Part shown: positions 1-6,875 of the stretch, piece by piece
How positions within the stretch are numbered: the stretch's first letter is position 1
Layout: each line of letters begins with the position of its first letter
NCBI GenBank assembly: GCA_020630045.1
Contig: JAHDCE010000066.1
Span: 2,265-11,741, forward strand
Length of the DNA stretch: 9,477 nt
Origin: Saprospiraceae bacterium
GTDB taxonomy: Bacteria; Bacteroidota; Bacteroidia; Chitinophagales; Saprospiraceae
Direction: 5' to 3'
Notes under the pieces: generated by a model
What the model saw: the letters and a program-made list of their open reading frames with translations, nothing else
Database searches by the model: none
What the model was told of the DNA's origin: nothing
Position numbers and translations under genes: made by a program

Positions 1-993
1 GGAGGAAAGTGTTTTTGCTCCAGGGGGATATGGGTTTCGGATGGTTCGGATTTGATTTCAAATCCGGATACCATCGGTACCATCGTATTTCCTGAAGAAT
101 TGATTGTCGAGCCACCAACCTCCGTTGAGTCGGACGACCCATTGGTTCCGGATATCGAAATTGATGACATTCCGGATTTGGTGATTCCAGATATTGACGT
201 GACTCCTGATCCTCCTCCACCGCCGTTGGATGATTTTACGATTCCACCACCGCCGCCGGGATTGGAAGATCCGACGACTCCGGTCGAGCCGGTAACACCA
301 GTTGAGCCGGTCGAACCGACCGACCCCGTAGATCCGATTGATCCGGTTACGCCGGATATCGAAGAACCGATTCCGACTGTTCCTGTCCATACCAAAAGAT
401 ATACTTGGTGTTTGGACAATGGACATGGTAAGTTCACCGCCGGTAAGCGTTCTCCGAAATTTGACGATGGTACGCGGTTTATGGAATATGAATTCAATCG
501 GGATATCGTAGCTCGAATCGTGAAGCAGTTGGACGAAAAAGGTGTTGATTACTTTAATATCGTTCCTGAAGTGGATACGGACAATTTTTTGAAAGGTCGG
601 GTAGATCGCGCTAACGCTTATCAATCTGATTTACCGAAACTCTACGTTTCCATCCATGCGAATGCCGCTCAATCAAAAGGTATCGACCATTGGGCGAATC
701 CGGCGGCTAAAGGCATCGAAACCTGGTACTACACCGGAAGTCGGAATGGCAAAAAGTTGGCGAGTGTTTTCCAAAAACATTTGATTCAATATACGGGTAT
801 GGTCAATCGTGGTTTGAAATCCACGAAAGGGCTATATGTCATCCGCAAAACTTCAATGACTTCCTGCTTGACTGAAAACGGTTTTTACAACCATCCCGGC
901 GAAGCCGCCGAATTGATGAAAGACGAAGTCCGCCAACTCATCGCCGACGCTCATGTCGCTGCGATTATGGAGGTGGAGAAGAATGGGTTGTAA
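1..993 (+). CDS. N-acetylmuramoyl-L-alanine amidase (Amidase_3), 5' partial, with Pro-rich linker
   Basis: This zinc hydrolase should cut the bond between N-acetylmuramic acid and L-alanine in peptidoglycan. The frame is open from base 1. The only start-like codon before the linker is a TTG at 52 with no ribosome site, and no in-frame ATG occurs until deep in the catalytic domain, so the gene very probably begins upstream. Numbering from the TTG, residues 1-50 are acidic, about 51-112 are a Pro/Glu/Asp/Val linker, and about 117-310 are the catalytic domain. Expected zinc ligands are visible: H125 in DNGHG, E145 in EYEFN and H202 in SIHAN; the catalytic Glu is E275 in TENGF. The upstream piece contains KCFCSRG, which I do not recognise. 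Any signal peptide would lie outside the window. It could be a cell-wall remodelling amidase or a phage-type endolysin; the visible neighbours do not decide. The family call is firm, the biological role is not. Confidence 0.88.
   Translation, partial: GGKCFCSRGIWVSDGSDLISNPDTIGTIVFPEELIVEPPTSVESDDPLVPDIEIDDIPDLVIPDIDVTPDPPPPPLDDFTIPPPPPGLEDPTTPVEPVTPVEPVEPTDPVDPIDPVTPDIEEPIPTVPVHTKRYTWCLDNGHGKFTAGKRSPKFDDGTRFMEYEFNRDIVARIVKQLDEKGVDYFNIVPEVDTDNFLKGRVDRANAYQSDLPKLYVSIHANAAQSKGIDHWANPAAKGIETWYYTGSRNGKKLASVFQKHLIQYTGMVNRGLKSTKGLYVIRKTSMTSCLTENGFYNHPGEAAELMKDEVRQLIADAHVAAIMEVEKNGL
202..387 (+). other. Low-complexity Pro/acidic linker coding region
   Basis: Within the amidase gene, about 62 codons encode a linker dominated by Pro, Glu, Asp, Val and Thr. 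It includes two proline runs (PPPPP, twice) and imperfect PVEPVTP / PVDPIDP repeats of 3-6 residues. Such linkers usually act as stiff, protease-tolerant spacers between a targeting or anchoring domain and a catalytic domain (inference). The same DNA read on the minus strand gives a Trp/Arg-rich open frame, which is a shadow. Confidence 0.7.
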
Positions 994-1012
994 ATACCCT
1001 TTGAGGAATATT

Positions 1013-1065
1013 CATAAAAATACCCGGTTAAATAGCAAGAGCATATTTAACCGGGTATTTTTATG
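1013..1065. terminator. Bidirectional intrinsic terminator (22-bp perfect hairpin)
   Basis: The arms 1013-1034 and 1044-1065 are perfect reverse complements (22 bp) around a 9-nt loop, GCAAGAGCA. The core is TACCCGGTTAAATA, flanked by AAAAA on the left and TTTTT on the right, so each strand's transcript gives a GC-containing stem followed by a U-run. It lies between the convergent amidase and LRR genes. Its right arm ends at 1065, directly against the LRR stop codon (1066-1068), so it should terminate both genes. Confidence 0.9.
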
Positions 1066-1935
1066 CTAACTCCTACAATACGCCTTCCAATATTCTTTTT
1101 GGTCATTGGTCATTTTCCCGGCGATACCGAAGTTGATTTTTTGAGGTATGATATCTTTGATGATTACAAAATCACTATAAGTACAGTAAATTTCCTCCAA
1201 TTTTGGAAATCCCGCTAAGGGCCTAAAATCCTTGATTGACGTGTGATATAATTTCAATGTCCGCAACTTCGACATATTTTCAAGTAGGCTCAAATCTCTG
1301 AAATTCGTATTGGCAATATCGAGGCTGACTATTTTTCTCATATCCTCTAAAGGAGCGAATGATTCGATTTGATTTTTATTGATATTCAAATCCGTCAGTT
1401 TTTTTAATTTTCCGATTTCATCTAACTTCAAATTCAATTGGGATGATGATAAATCCAAGGATTTCAGACTGGAGAGCCTTTCTATTCCATTCAAATTATC
1501 CAGTCTGGTATCAAACAAGCTTAGCTGGGCCAATTGGGACAAATTCAATATTTTCTCAATGGAATTGATTTTGGTCTTCGCTAAATACAACCGTTTTAAT
1601 TCTTTCATCGATTGAATGGGCGATAAGTCAGTAAACGAATTTCCGGTCAATACTAAATCCCGGACATTTACGAATTTTTCCAAGGGAGTAATGTCCGAAA
1701 AATTATAAGATAACAAACTCAATTTCCTCACTTTTTCGACATCCGTCCAACTTTTAAAATCGCCATGTTTCTCTTTAATAAAACTCCTCCAATCTTCTGG
1801 CAAACCATCCCACCAAGTATTGAATGGTGTCCTAGAATCAGTCCGGGATTTTAATTCAATACCAAAAGGTAGATCCAGTGATTTGAGCGTATCTAAAAAA
1901 TGACTGTTAGTAGGTGATTTCAAATACCAATTCAC
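1066..1935 (-). CDS. Cytoplasmic leucine-rich-repeat protein (SDS22-like)
   Basis: A 289-residue protein with about eight LRRs of roughly 22 residues between about 69 and 250. Examples are VRDLVLTGNSFTDLSPIQSM, LAQLSLFDTRLDNLNGIERL and LKSLDLSSSQLNLKLDEIGK. The LxxLxLxxTxIxDLxPLxxL spacing is that of the short SDS22-like/bacterial class, expected to form a curved protein-binding solenoid. Residues 1-68 hold a Trp-rich cap (WWDGLPEDW) and the last ~35 residues leave the repeat pattern. No signal peptide, membrane segment or LPxTG-like anchor is visible, so it is probably cytoplasmic. The start is GTG, chosen because AGAGGA lies 4 nt upstream; an ATG two bases earlier is in another frame and meets a stop at once. 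It lies 59 bp downstream of the methyltransferase on the same strand and may be co-transcribed with it. It is more AT-rich than its neighbours (for example 27% G+C over 1381-1440). The partner and function are unknown. Confidence 0.8.
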   Translation of the reverse strand: MNWYLKSPTNSHFLDTLKSLDLPFGIELKSRTDSRTPFNTWWDGLPEDWRSFIKEKHGDFKSWTDVEKVRKLSLLSYNFSDITPLEKFVNVRDLVLTGNSFTDLSPIQSMKELKRLYLAKTKINSIEKILNLSQLAQLSLFDTRLDNLNGIERLSSLKSLDLSSSQLNLKLDEIGKLKKLTDLNINKNQIESFAPLEDMRKIVSLDIANTNFRDLSLLENMSKLRTLKLYHTSIKDFRPLAGFPKLEEIYCTYSDFVIIKDIIPQKINFGIAGKMTNDQKEYWKAYCRS

Positions 1936-1939
1936 ATGT

Positions 1940-1946
1940 TCCTCTT
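1940..1946 (-). promoter_or_regulatory. Ribosome binding site of the LRR gene
   Basis: The minus strand reads AAGAGGA followed by ACAT and then GTG. This purine-rich Shine-Dalgarno-like stretch 4 nt from the GTG decides the start. It stands out because the other genes in the window show no clear Shine-Dalgarno sequence. Confidence 0.5.
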
Positions 1947-1994
1947 CACGTTCTATACTGATGTTCTTATTCTCAATATGAAAGATGAAGAATT

Positions 1995-3263
1995 TTAAAC
2001 AGAAGCGAGCTTTTCCAATATCTTCTCGGCAGTCGCTTGAATCGCCGGAACCGCCACTGAATTACCGAATTGCTTGTATGCCTGCGCATCCGAAACGGGA
2101 ATGACAAAATGATCGGGAAAGCCTTGGAGTCTTGCCCACTCCCTAGGCGTCATCTTCCTGATGCCTTCACGATTTACTTGACCTGAGATTTTCGTGACCG
2201 GTCTGAAATCAGTCAACCGGTTATCGAGAATCAAGTTCCTTTCTCGCCCCATGCCGCCGCAAACCACCGCATTCGCAACTCCATCATGTGGAATGATTTG
2301 ATAACCGAATCCGTTGCCTTTGTTTTTATGTCGCGCTTTGTGCGCTTTTAATGATTTCACGTAAGTGGTCGATAAATAATATTTAGAGGAAACCACTTGT
2401 TCTTCCAAAATATCAGCTAAAACCGCTTTCTTATTGGTAGGTGTAGGATACTCAAAATCGGTTATCCCCGTATCCTTATGGAATCCGACGATAAATATCC
2501 GTTCGCGATTTTGGGGTACGCCGAAATTTTTGGCATTTACGATTTGGGGCTCCGGTACGAAGTAACCCAAATCTTCACGTAACGTATGTAAAATCGTGCT
2601 TAGGGTTTTTCCTTTATCATGATTTCTCAGCCCCTTTACATTTTCCAAGAAAATGGCTTTGGGTTGTTTTCTTTTTATGATTTCCGCCACATCGAAAAAC
2701 AGGGTTCCCCGTGTATCTTCGAAGCCTCCCCGGATACCTGCGATAGAAAATGCTTGACAAGGAAAACCACCACATAAAATATCAAAACCGTCCGGTATAT
2801 AATCCTTAGTTTCAGGGCGGGTAATATCGCCAAATGGAACCTCCCCGAAATTGGTTTTATACGTACGCTGTGAATATTTATTCCATTCGCTGGTAAATAT
2901 ACATTTACCTCCTAGGTTTTGAAGGGCTAAACGAAACCCTCCTATCCCTGCGAATAAATCGATGAATTTGAATCCGCTATTTTTTGATACTGGAAAAGGA
3001 ACGGTTTCGTCATTGGTCGTCAACAGTTTTTGAAGTGTTTCTTCTGCGATTCGATCAGTGATTTCCCTTTTGGCATACTTGTACTCCAAGAGCGTTTTCA
3101 CATGTTCGATCGCACCGGGTTTATAGACTCCGGAAATACCATTCCGATGATTGTGCAAATAATGTGTAAAGGGGGCTTCGGTTTCTTTTGAGGATTTCAA
3201 AAGCAAGCTTTTAAATCCTTTTTCAGAAAAATGTTTTATTGATATTTTTATTTTGAAATCCAT
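1995..3263 (-). CDS. DNA (cytosine-5)-methyltransferase, Dcm family
   Basis: It transfers a methyl group from S-adenosylmethionine to carbon 5 of cytosine in a specific DNA site. The ordered C5-methylase motifs are present in 422 residues: I FIDLFAGIGGF (100-110), the SEW of motif II (125-127), GDIT (145-148), IV GGFPCQAFS with catalytic Cys169, VI ENV (207-209), VIII QNRER (251-255), IX MTPREWARLQGFP (371-383) and X QFGNSVAVPA (398-407). The target-recognition region (about 305-350) contains KGNGFGY and CGGMGRERNLI. The first reminds me of Dcm/EcoRII-type enzymes, but I cannot assign a site. An extra N-terminal region of about 95 residues (with RNGISGVYKPGAIEHV) precedes motif I; I do not recognise it. 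The start is ATG without a Shine-Dalgarno. It lies 67 bp downstream of the helicase tail and 59 bp upstream of the LRR gene. No restriction endonuclease is recognisable beside it, so it may be an orphan methylase or an incomplete restriction-modification system. Confidence 0.95.
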   Translation of the reverse strand: MDFKIKISIKHFSEKGFKSLLLKSSKETEAPFTHYLHNHRNGISGVYKPGAIEHVKTLLEYKYAKREITDRIAEETLQKLLTTNDETVPFPVSKNSGFKFIDLFAGIGGFRLALQNLGGKCIFTSEWNKYSQRTYKTNFGEVPFGDITRPETKDYIPDGFDILCGGFPCQAFSIAGIRGGFEDTRGTLFFDVAEIIKRKQPKAIFLENVKGLRNHDKGKTLSTILHTLREDLGYFVPEPQIVNAKNFGVPQNRERIFIVGFHKDTGITDFEYPTPTNKKAVLADILEEQVVSSKYYLSTTYVKSLKAHKARHKNKGNGFGYQIIPHDGVANAVVCGGMGRERNLILDNRLTDFRPVTKISGQVNREGIRKMTPREWARLQGFPDHFVIPVSDAQAYKQFGNSVAVPAIQATAEKILEKLASV

Positions 3264-3297
3264 TCAGAACACCGATACTTTTCCAATCGCAATTTAC

Positions 3298-3332
3298 AAA
3301 GATTTTTAAACCCAATGCGAAACTTTTGGGTT
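3298..3332 (-). terminator. Possible weak terminator after the helicase gene
   Basis: AACCCAA (3309-3315) and TTGGGTT (3326-3332) form a 7-bp stem around a 10-nt loop and overlap the stop codon of the helicase tail. Read on the minus strand, the stem is followed by TAAAAATCTTTG, which is only partly U-rich. It might reduce read-through into the methyltransferase gene, but the weak U-tract leaves a single helicase-methylase-LRR transcript possible. Confidence 0.35.
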
Positions 3333-3834
3333 ACACTTCGAGTTTCATCTGTTTGGATTTCGGTACGATTTCCAACTCCACTAATTTTCCGGTAAGGACG
3401 AAATAAATAAAATTCCTTATTTCAACATTCGGATATTCTTTGGCCAAAGCCAAGCCGCTTAAATATGATTTATTAGCGGCATCTTGTATCCGGGTTTTTC
3501 GGCCGGCAGCTTTGCCGGAATAGTTTTCAAAACGAATGACAGAAATCCCATTTGATGTTTCCACAAGGTAATCCAAATTTTCGCGATACCATCTGTCCCC
3601 GTCCTTGTGTTGCACAGGAATGGATTTGATGATTTTCTTCGCCTTCAACCCACTCTCCAACCAAGCCATGAAATGGGTATTGTGATGTACGATTTCAGCC
3701 GGTTGTATGTCTCCATTCACACCGAATCTTCTAATGATTCGAGTGGCGGCATCCAAACGTTTGGCATTGTTGTATCCGGGTTGGTCAAATGCCAAATAAG
3801 CACGTTGGATTTTCGCTGAAACCAAAGGAGACAC
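3331..3834 (-). CDS. C-terminal PD-(D/E)XK-like domain of the RecB/AddA-like helicase, split off by a frameshift
   Basis: This 167-residue frame is best read as the missing C-terminus of the helicase just upstream, not an independent gene. The frame continues sensibly above its first start codon (DIAPRFPVKEEVSP before SAKIQRAYLAF), where the helicase frame has turned to Gly/Ser-rich noise. The segment RENLDYLVETSNGISVI resembles the nuclease core of UvrD/RecB-type helicase-nucleases (pattern G-IDLLVET--G--VIDHKS), and the ending FVLTGKLVELEI fits the last strand of that domain. The nuclease looks dead: Asp88 is kept, but the later Asp and Lys of the D-H-K triplet are Arg101 and Glu103, and the Gln of the usual QLxxY motif is not seen. 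The nominal GTG start at 3834 has AAGGA just upstream, so separate translation or reinitiation is conceivable. If it is not a continuation, it is a hypothetical protein with a degenerate nuclease fold. Confidence 0.7.
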   Translation of the reverse strand: MSPLVSAKIQRAYLAFDQPGYNNAKRLDAATRIIRRFGVNGDIQPAEIVHHNTHFMAWLESGLKAKKIIKSIPVQHKDGDRWYRENLDYLVETSNGISVIRFENYSGKAAGRKTRIQDAANKSYLSGLALAKEYPNVEIRNFIYFVLTGKLVELEIVPKSKQMKLEV

Positions 3835-6583
3835 CTCTTCCTTGACCGGGAATCGTGGTGCGATATCCTTCTTTCGTAAATAACTTAAACGCTTGTGTCC
3901 ATTCTTCAGAAGATTTGACCAAAGGCAAAAACCCTTCCGTTCCTTTTTTGGGCGAAAGCCCGGTGACTTCGGAAGCCGGTATCGGATGGTTGGGCAATAG
4001 CACCGGTGTGATTCGGGTTTCTTTGTCCATCATCAATACCTCTCCGCCCCAGTCCCAAGGAGACTCCATATTGTCCGGCAACAAGGTCGGCAGTTTTTCC
4101 GAAGCGGCTCCGTGCCACACCCGGTTCAACCAAAGGGTCGATTTTTTCCTTGTTGGGAATATCAAATAATCCCTTGCCCTTGTTATTCCGACATACATGA
4201 CCCGAGCCTCTTCTTGCAAGGCTTTTTCTAGAGCCAATTTTTTTTCCGGACTTTCGCCCAAACGTTCTTCAAAAGGCGTTTTTCCTAAATTATTTCCGTA
4301 GGGGTGTTTCCAAAAACGGATGTACCTATTGGCCGTCAAGTGATCTAAATCGACCTCGTCGGATTCGGAGACGATTTCGGCACCCCATATTTTATCACGT
4401 AAACCGGATTCCAAATCATAGCACAATACAATCGGCCATTCTAGTCCCTTACTTTTATGATATGTCAATACATTAACGGCATCCGGTCTTTGACTGAATC
4501 CTTGTTGGTCGTTTTCGGAAGATGCTTTTTCATGCAACCAAAGCAAGAAGCCTCCTAGGGAAGCACCGGTTTGCAATCGATGGCAGGCCTCTTCGTATTG
4601 GTTGGCATAATTGCGGATCATCCCGATATTATCCAAACGTTGCTCCACATTCCCCCAGGATAAGATAATCTGACGGATATCCAATTCTTCAAGGATCAAA
4701 GACAATATTTCGGCACCGGACAACTCCGTGATTTCCGTCCTTAAAGCATCTAGTTTTTGAATGAATTTATTTTCATAGCCCCAACTGTTTTCAACCTTCC
4801 CGTTTTCTTGTTCTTCATTCAAATATTGAATGCGAGTATCTACTATGGTGGATAGGGAATTGCTAGAACCTAGATAAAGGATTTCGGCAATGGATAAACT
4901 GTCGTTCTTATTGGACAAATATTTGAGTGCTGCCAAAACCAACTTGACTTCCGGAGTTTGTAACAAACCAGTACGGGCGATAGCAGCCCGCAAGCCTTGT
5001 CGGTGGAGGGATTCTGCAACAATCGCACAATTTTTATTGGATTTACAAAGGACGGCGACATCTCCCGGACGAGCTTTTCGATATTCGTCTGTTCCCTTGA
5101 CTAATACCAGCGGTTCACGCTCTAAAAATTCTCTGATGGCGGAAGCCATGGATTCCATGAACCAAGCACCACTTCCTTGTTTACCGGTTTCTTGTTCAAA
5201 ATGCCAATGGTGAAGCGCGCTGCCCATCTCCATCGGTTCGTCAATTTGATTGCTAGATTCCGGATGTGCCTTTTTTTTCCTTTTCGGAATCAACCTGACC
5301 TGTTCGGCCGGCATATTGTTGAATGCTTTGGTAAAAATCGCATTGGTCGCATTGACAATATCCTGCCTGGATCTCCAAGAAAATTCTTGAATGTCTTCCG
5401 GGCGGATGCCTCCGGTATTTTTAATCACCGCTTCCATGAGTTCGGGTTCCGTACCCCTAAACCCATAAATGGATTGTTTGGGATCACCTACCCAAATACA
5501 ATGATCGGCCATCCTTGACAATTTGTAAAAGATTTCCAATTGTAGGGGGCTGGTGTCTTGAAATTCATCCACCAACAACAGTTCCACTTCTTCGCCTAAT
5601 ACTTTGCCGACTTCCGGATGGTTCAATAGATCTTTGACCAAGGTTTCCATGTCGGTGTAATCTATCAGTCCCCTTTTCTTTTTGAATTGTTCATATTCAA
5701 ATATGGCAAGTATTGACAAGTCGAATACTTTGCCGATAAAGCCGCCCAACTCTTTTAGGAATAATGGATGTTGTTCATGATTTTGAGCCGACTCCCTCAA
5801 GGGGTTCATGATTTCCCGGCTTTTGGCACCGACGGGCGTTTTTATGATTTTCGCATAATGCTCCCAATTCAGCCGTTCGTCTTTTTGTAGTTTCTGAATG
5901 TAATCCGCTAATAGTTCACGAGTAACATTGGTGTTTTTGGTTTTATCTTTTTCATTGTCATTTAGCTCGGCGAGCGTCCGCTCCATTTCTTTTAAGAAAA
6001 CGGCATCGAACTCTTGTACGGATTGTTTGGAAGGAGGTGGAAAAAACTTGAATAAGGATTCTAATGATTTTTCCTTACTGTACTTCAATTCCTTTTCACC
6101 AAATCCGTTGGCTCTAGCCATATCAATTACCGTCCGGATTTCACCACGCCAATCATAATCTTTTTTCATACCTCCCCGTAAACCCAAACGCTCTACGAAA
6201 TCCTCCATTTCTTCAACACGGTCTTCAGTTAGAATCGTAGCTAGGGATTGATTGAAAAATAGTTGTTGATCATCATCAGCGATAATGGAAACCGAAGGAG
6301 ACACTCCTGCCTCAAATGCAAAACGCTTGAGTAATTTTACGCCTAGGCTATGGACGGTTCCAATAAGAGAACCGGTCAATCTATCTGCCAAATCGGGCAT
6401 TCCTTCTTCTAGTAGACGGATTCTCACTCGCTCCTCTAATTCGGCAGCGGCTTTTTTGGTAAAGGTGGTTGCGATGATTCCTTCCGGGCTTACAGCACCG
6501 GAAGACAATAGGGCAACCATCTCCGTCATCAATCTATAAGTTTTGCCACTTCCTGCTCCGGCTGAAACAATTTTAAAACTCAA
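3785..6583 (-). CDS. UvrD/RecB-family (AddA-like) DNA helicase, frameshifted near its C-terminus
   Basis: A superfamily 1A ATP-dependent helicase, of the kind that processes DNA double-strand ends for repair or degradation. All helicase motifs are present: Walker A GAGSGKT (9-15), Ia TTFTKKAAAELEERV (39-53), Ib GTVHSLGVKLL (75-85), II VDEFQDT (338-344), III WVGDPKQSIYGFRG (364-377), IV SWRSRQ (402-407), V VLTYHKSKGLEWPIV (705-719) and VI MYVGITRAR (796-804). The insert between IV and V and the total size match the RecB/AddA branch rather than UvrD/Rep. The start is TTG: the family begins right at this point (MSFKIVSAGAGSGKT), no in-frame ATG exists, and the next upstream stop is only 10 codons away. 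After residue about 905 the sequence becomes TIPGQGRGVSFGFSENPTCLFGI and stops, while the family-like C-terminus continues in the +1 frame (3331-3834). Rejoined, the protein would be about 1,083 residues, normal for this family. No addB-like gene is in view. It is divergent from gapA. This is either a pseudogene, a sequencing error or a truncated enzyme that still keeps all ATPase motifs. Confidence 0.9.
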   Translation of the reverse strand: MSFKIVSAGAGSGKTYRLMTEMVALLSSGAVSPEGIIATTFTKKAAAELEERVRIRLLEEGMPDLADRLTGSLIGTVHSLGVKLLKRFAFEAGVSPSVSIIADDDQQLFFNQSLATILTEDRVEEMEDFVERLGLRGGMKKDYDWRGEIRTVIDMARANGFGEKELKYSKEKSLESLFKFFPPPSKQSVQEFDAVFLKEMERTLAELNDNEKDKTKNTNVTRELLADYIQKLQKDERLNWEHYAKIIKTPVGAKSREIMNPLRESAQNHEQHPLFLKELGGFIGKVFDLSILAIFEYEQFKKKRGLIDYTDMETLVKDLLNHPEVGKVLGEEVELLLVDEFQDTSPLQLEIFYKLSRMADHCIWVGDPKQSIYGFRGTEPELMEAVIKNTGGIRPEDIQEFSWRSRQDIVNATNAIFTKAFNNMPAEQVRLIPKRKKKAHPESSNQIDEPMEMGSALHHWHFEQETGKQGSGAWFMESMASAIREFLEREPLVLVKGTDEYRKARPGDVAVLCKSNKNCAIVAESLHRQGLRAAIARTGLLQTPEVKLVLAALKYLSNKNDSLSIAEILYLGSSNSLSTIVDTRIQYLNEEQENGKVENSWGYENKFIQKLDALRTEITELSGAEILSLILEELDIRQIILSWGNVEQRLDNIGMIRNYANQYEEACHRLQTGASLGGFLLWLHEKASSENDQQGFSQRPDAVNVLTYHKSKGLEWPIVLCYDLESGLRDKIWGAEIVSESDEVDLDHLTANRYIRFWKHPYGNNLGKTPFEERLGESPEKKLALEKALQEEARVMYVGITRARDYLIFPTRKKSTLWLNRVWHGAASEKLPTLLPDNMESPWDWGGEVLMMDKETRITPVLLPNHPIPASEVTGLSPKKGTEGFLPLVKSSEEWTQAFKLFTKEGYRTTIPGQGRGVSFGFSENPTCLFGI

Positions 6584-6709
6584 AGTGTATTCTTTTTGGA
6601 GGGTAATTGATTAAAATTTTGAATCTTATTAAACAAGTGCATCATAATAACAATTCATTATCAAAAACAATGTTTTTCGAATTCCCCCTATTTGTTTTAC
6701 AATTCAATA

Positions 6710-6717
6710 CAAAACTA
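6710..6717 (-). promoter_or_regulatory. Candidate Bacteroidota -7 box for the helicase
   Basis: The minus strand reads TAGTTTTG, a full match to TAnnTTTG, about 127 bp upstream of the helicase start. No clear TTG-type -33 element is found at the usual spacing. In such AT-rich DNA a chance match is quite possible. Confidence 0.25.
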
Positions 6718-6818
6718 CTATTGACAAGCAATTTTTATACTATTTGGTTTCAAATATAATAAATTTAATCAAAAAAATTACATAATTTTATTTGATTTTC
6801 TCTGTAAATGCCTTTTTT

Positions 6819-6840
6819 AGTCCGGTATTTATCCGGAACT
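6819..6840 (+). promoter_or_regulatory. Small dyad upstream of the gapA -7 box
   Basis: AGTCCGG (6819-6825) pairs with CCGG-A-ACT (6833-6840) with one bulged A and a 7-nt loop. It is the only GC-rich dyad in this spacer and ends 5 bp before the TAnnTTTG box, where a regulator could overlap the promoter. No known operator is recognised, so this is a positional inference. Confidence 0.25.
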
Positions 6841-6845
6841 TATCA

Positions 6846-6853
6846 TAAGTTTG
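6846..6853 (+). promoter_or_regulatory. Candidate Bacteroidota -7 promoter box of gapA
   Basis: TAAGTTTG matches TAnnTTTG exactly and lies 22 bp before the gapA ATG, predicting a short leader of roughly 15 nt. No good TTG -33 element is seen. The absence of a Shine-Dalgarno in CCATTATCAAAATG fits Bacteroidota-style initiation. Confidence 0.45.
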
Positions 6854-6875
6854 TAGCAATAAAACCATTATCAAA

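Larger units (their letters stand above)
6584..6875. other. AT-rich divergent intergenic region between the helicase and gapA
   Basis: These 292 bp hold no convincing gene and must contain the promoters of both flanking genes. Features seen: a TAnnTTTG box for gapA at 6846-6853, a weak hairpin at 6819-6840, a TAGTTTTG box for the helicase at 6710-6717 (minus strand), and a tiny palindrome AAAAAC-AAT-GTTTTT around 6664-6677. A TTGACA at 6721-6726 has no TATAAT-like partner at 16-18 bp, so it is probably not a sigma70-type promoter. Confidence 0.6.

Noticed and set aside
58..624. A 188-residue Trp/Arg-rich open frame on the minus strand
   Set aside because: It is the antisense of the Pro/acidic linker and amidase domain; the W/R/N-rich composition is the expected reverse of CCN/GAN codons and no motif is seen.
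3331..3834. A small restriction endonuclease partner for the methylase
   Set aside because: The position next to a methylase is suggestive, but the sequence continues the helicase in the +1 frame and matches the end of RecB/AddA nuclease domains, with degenerate catalytic residues.
3906..6539. Several open frames of 60-113 residues overlapping the helicase gene on both strands
   Set aside because: They lie inside a gene with continuous helicase motifs, show no domain or ribosome site, and have shadow-frame composition.
6721..6760. A sigma70-type promoter formed by TTGACA (6721) and TATAAT (6755)
   Set aside because: The spacer is 28 bp, far outside the usable 16-18 bp, and Bacteroidota use a different consensus.
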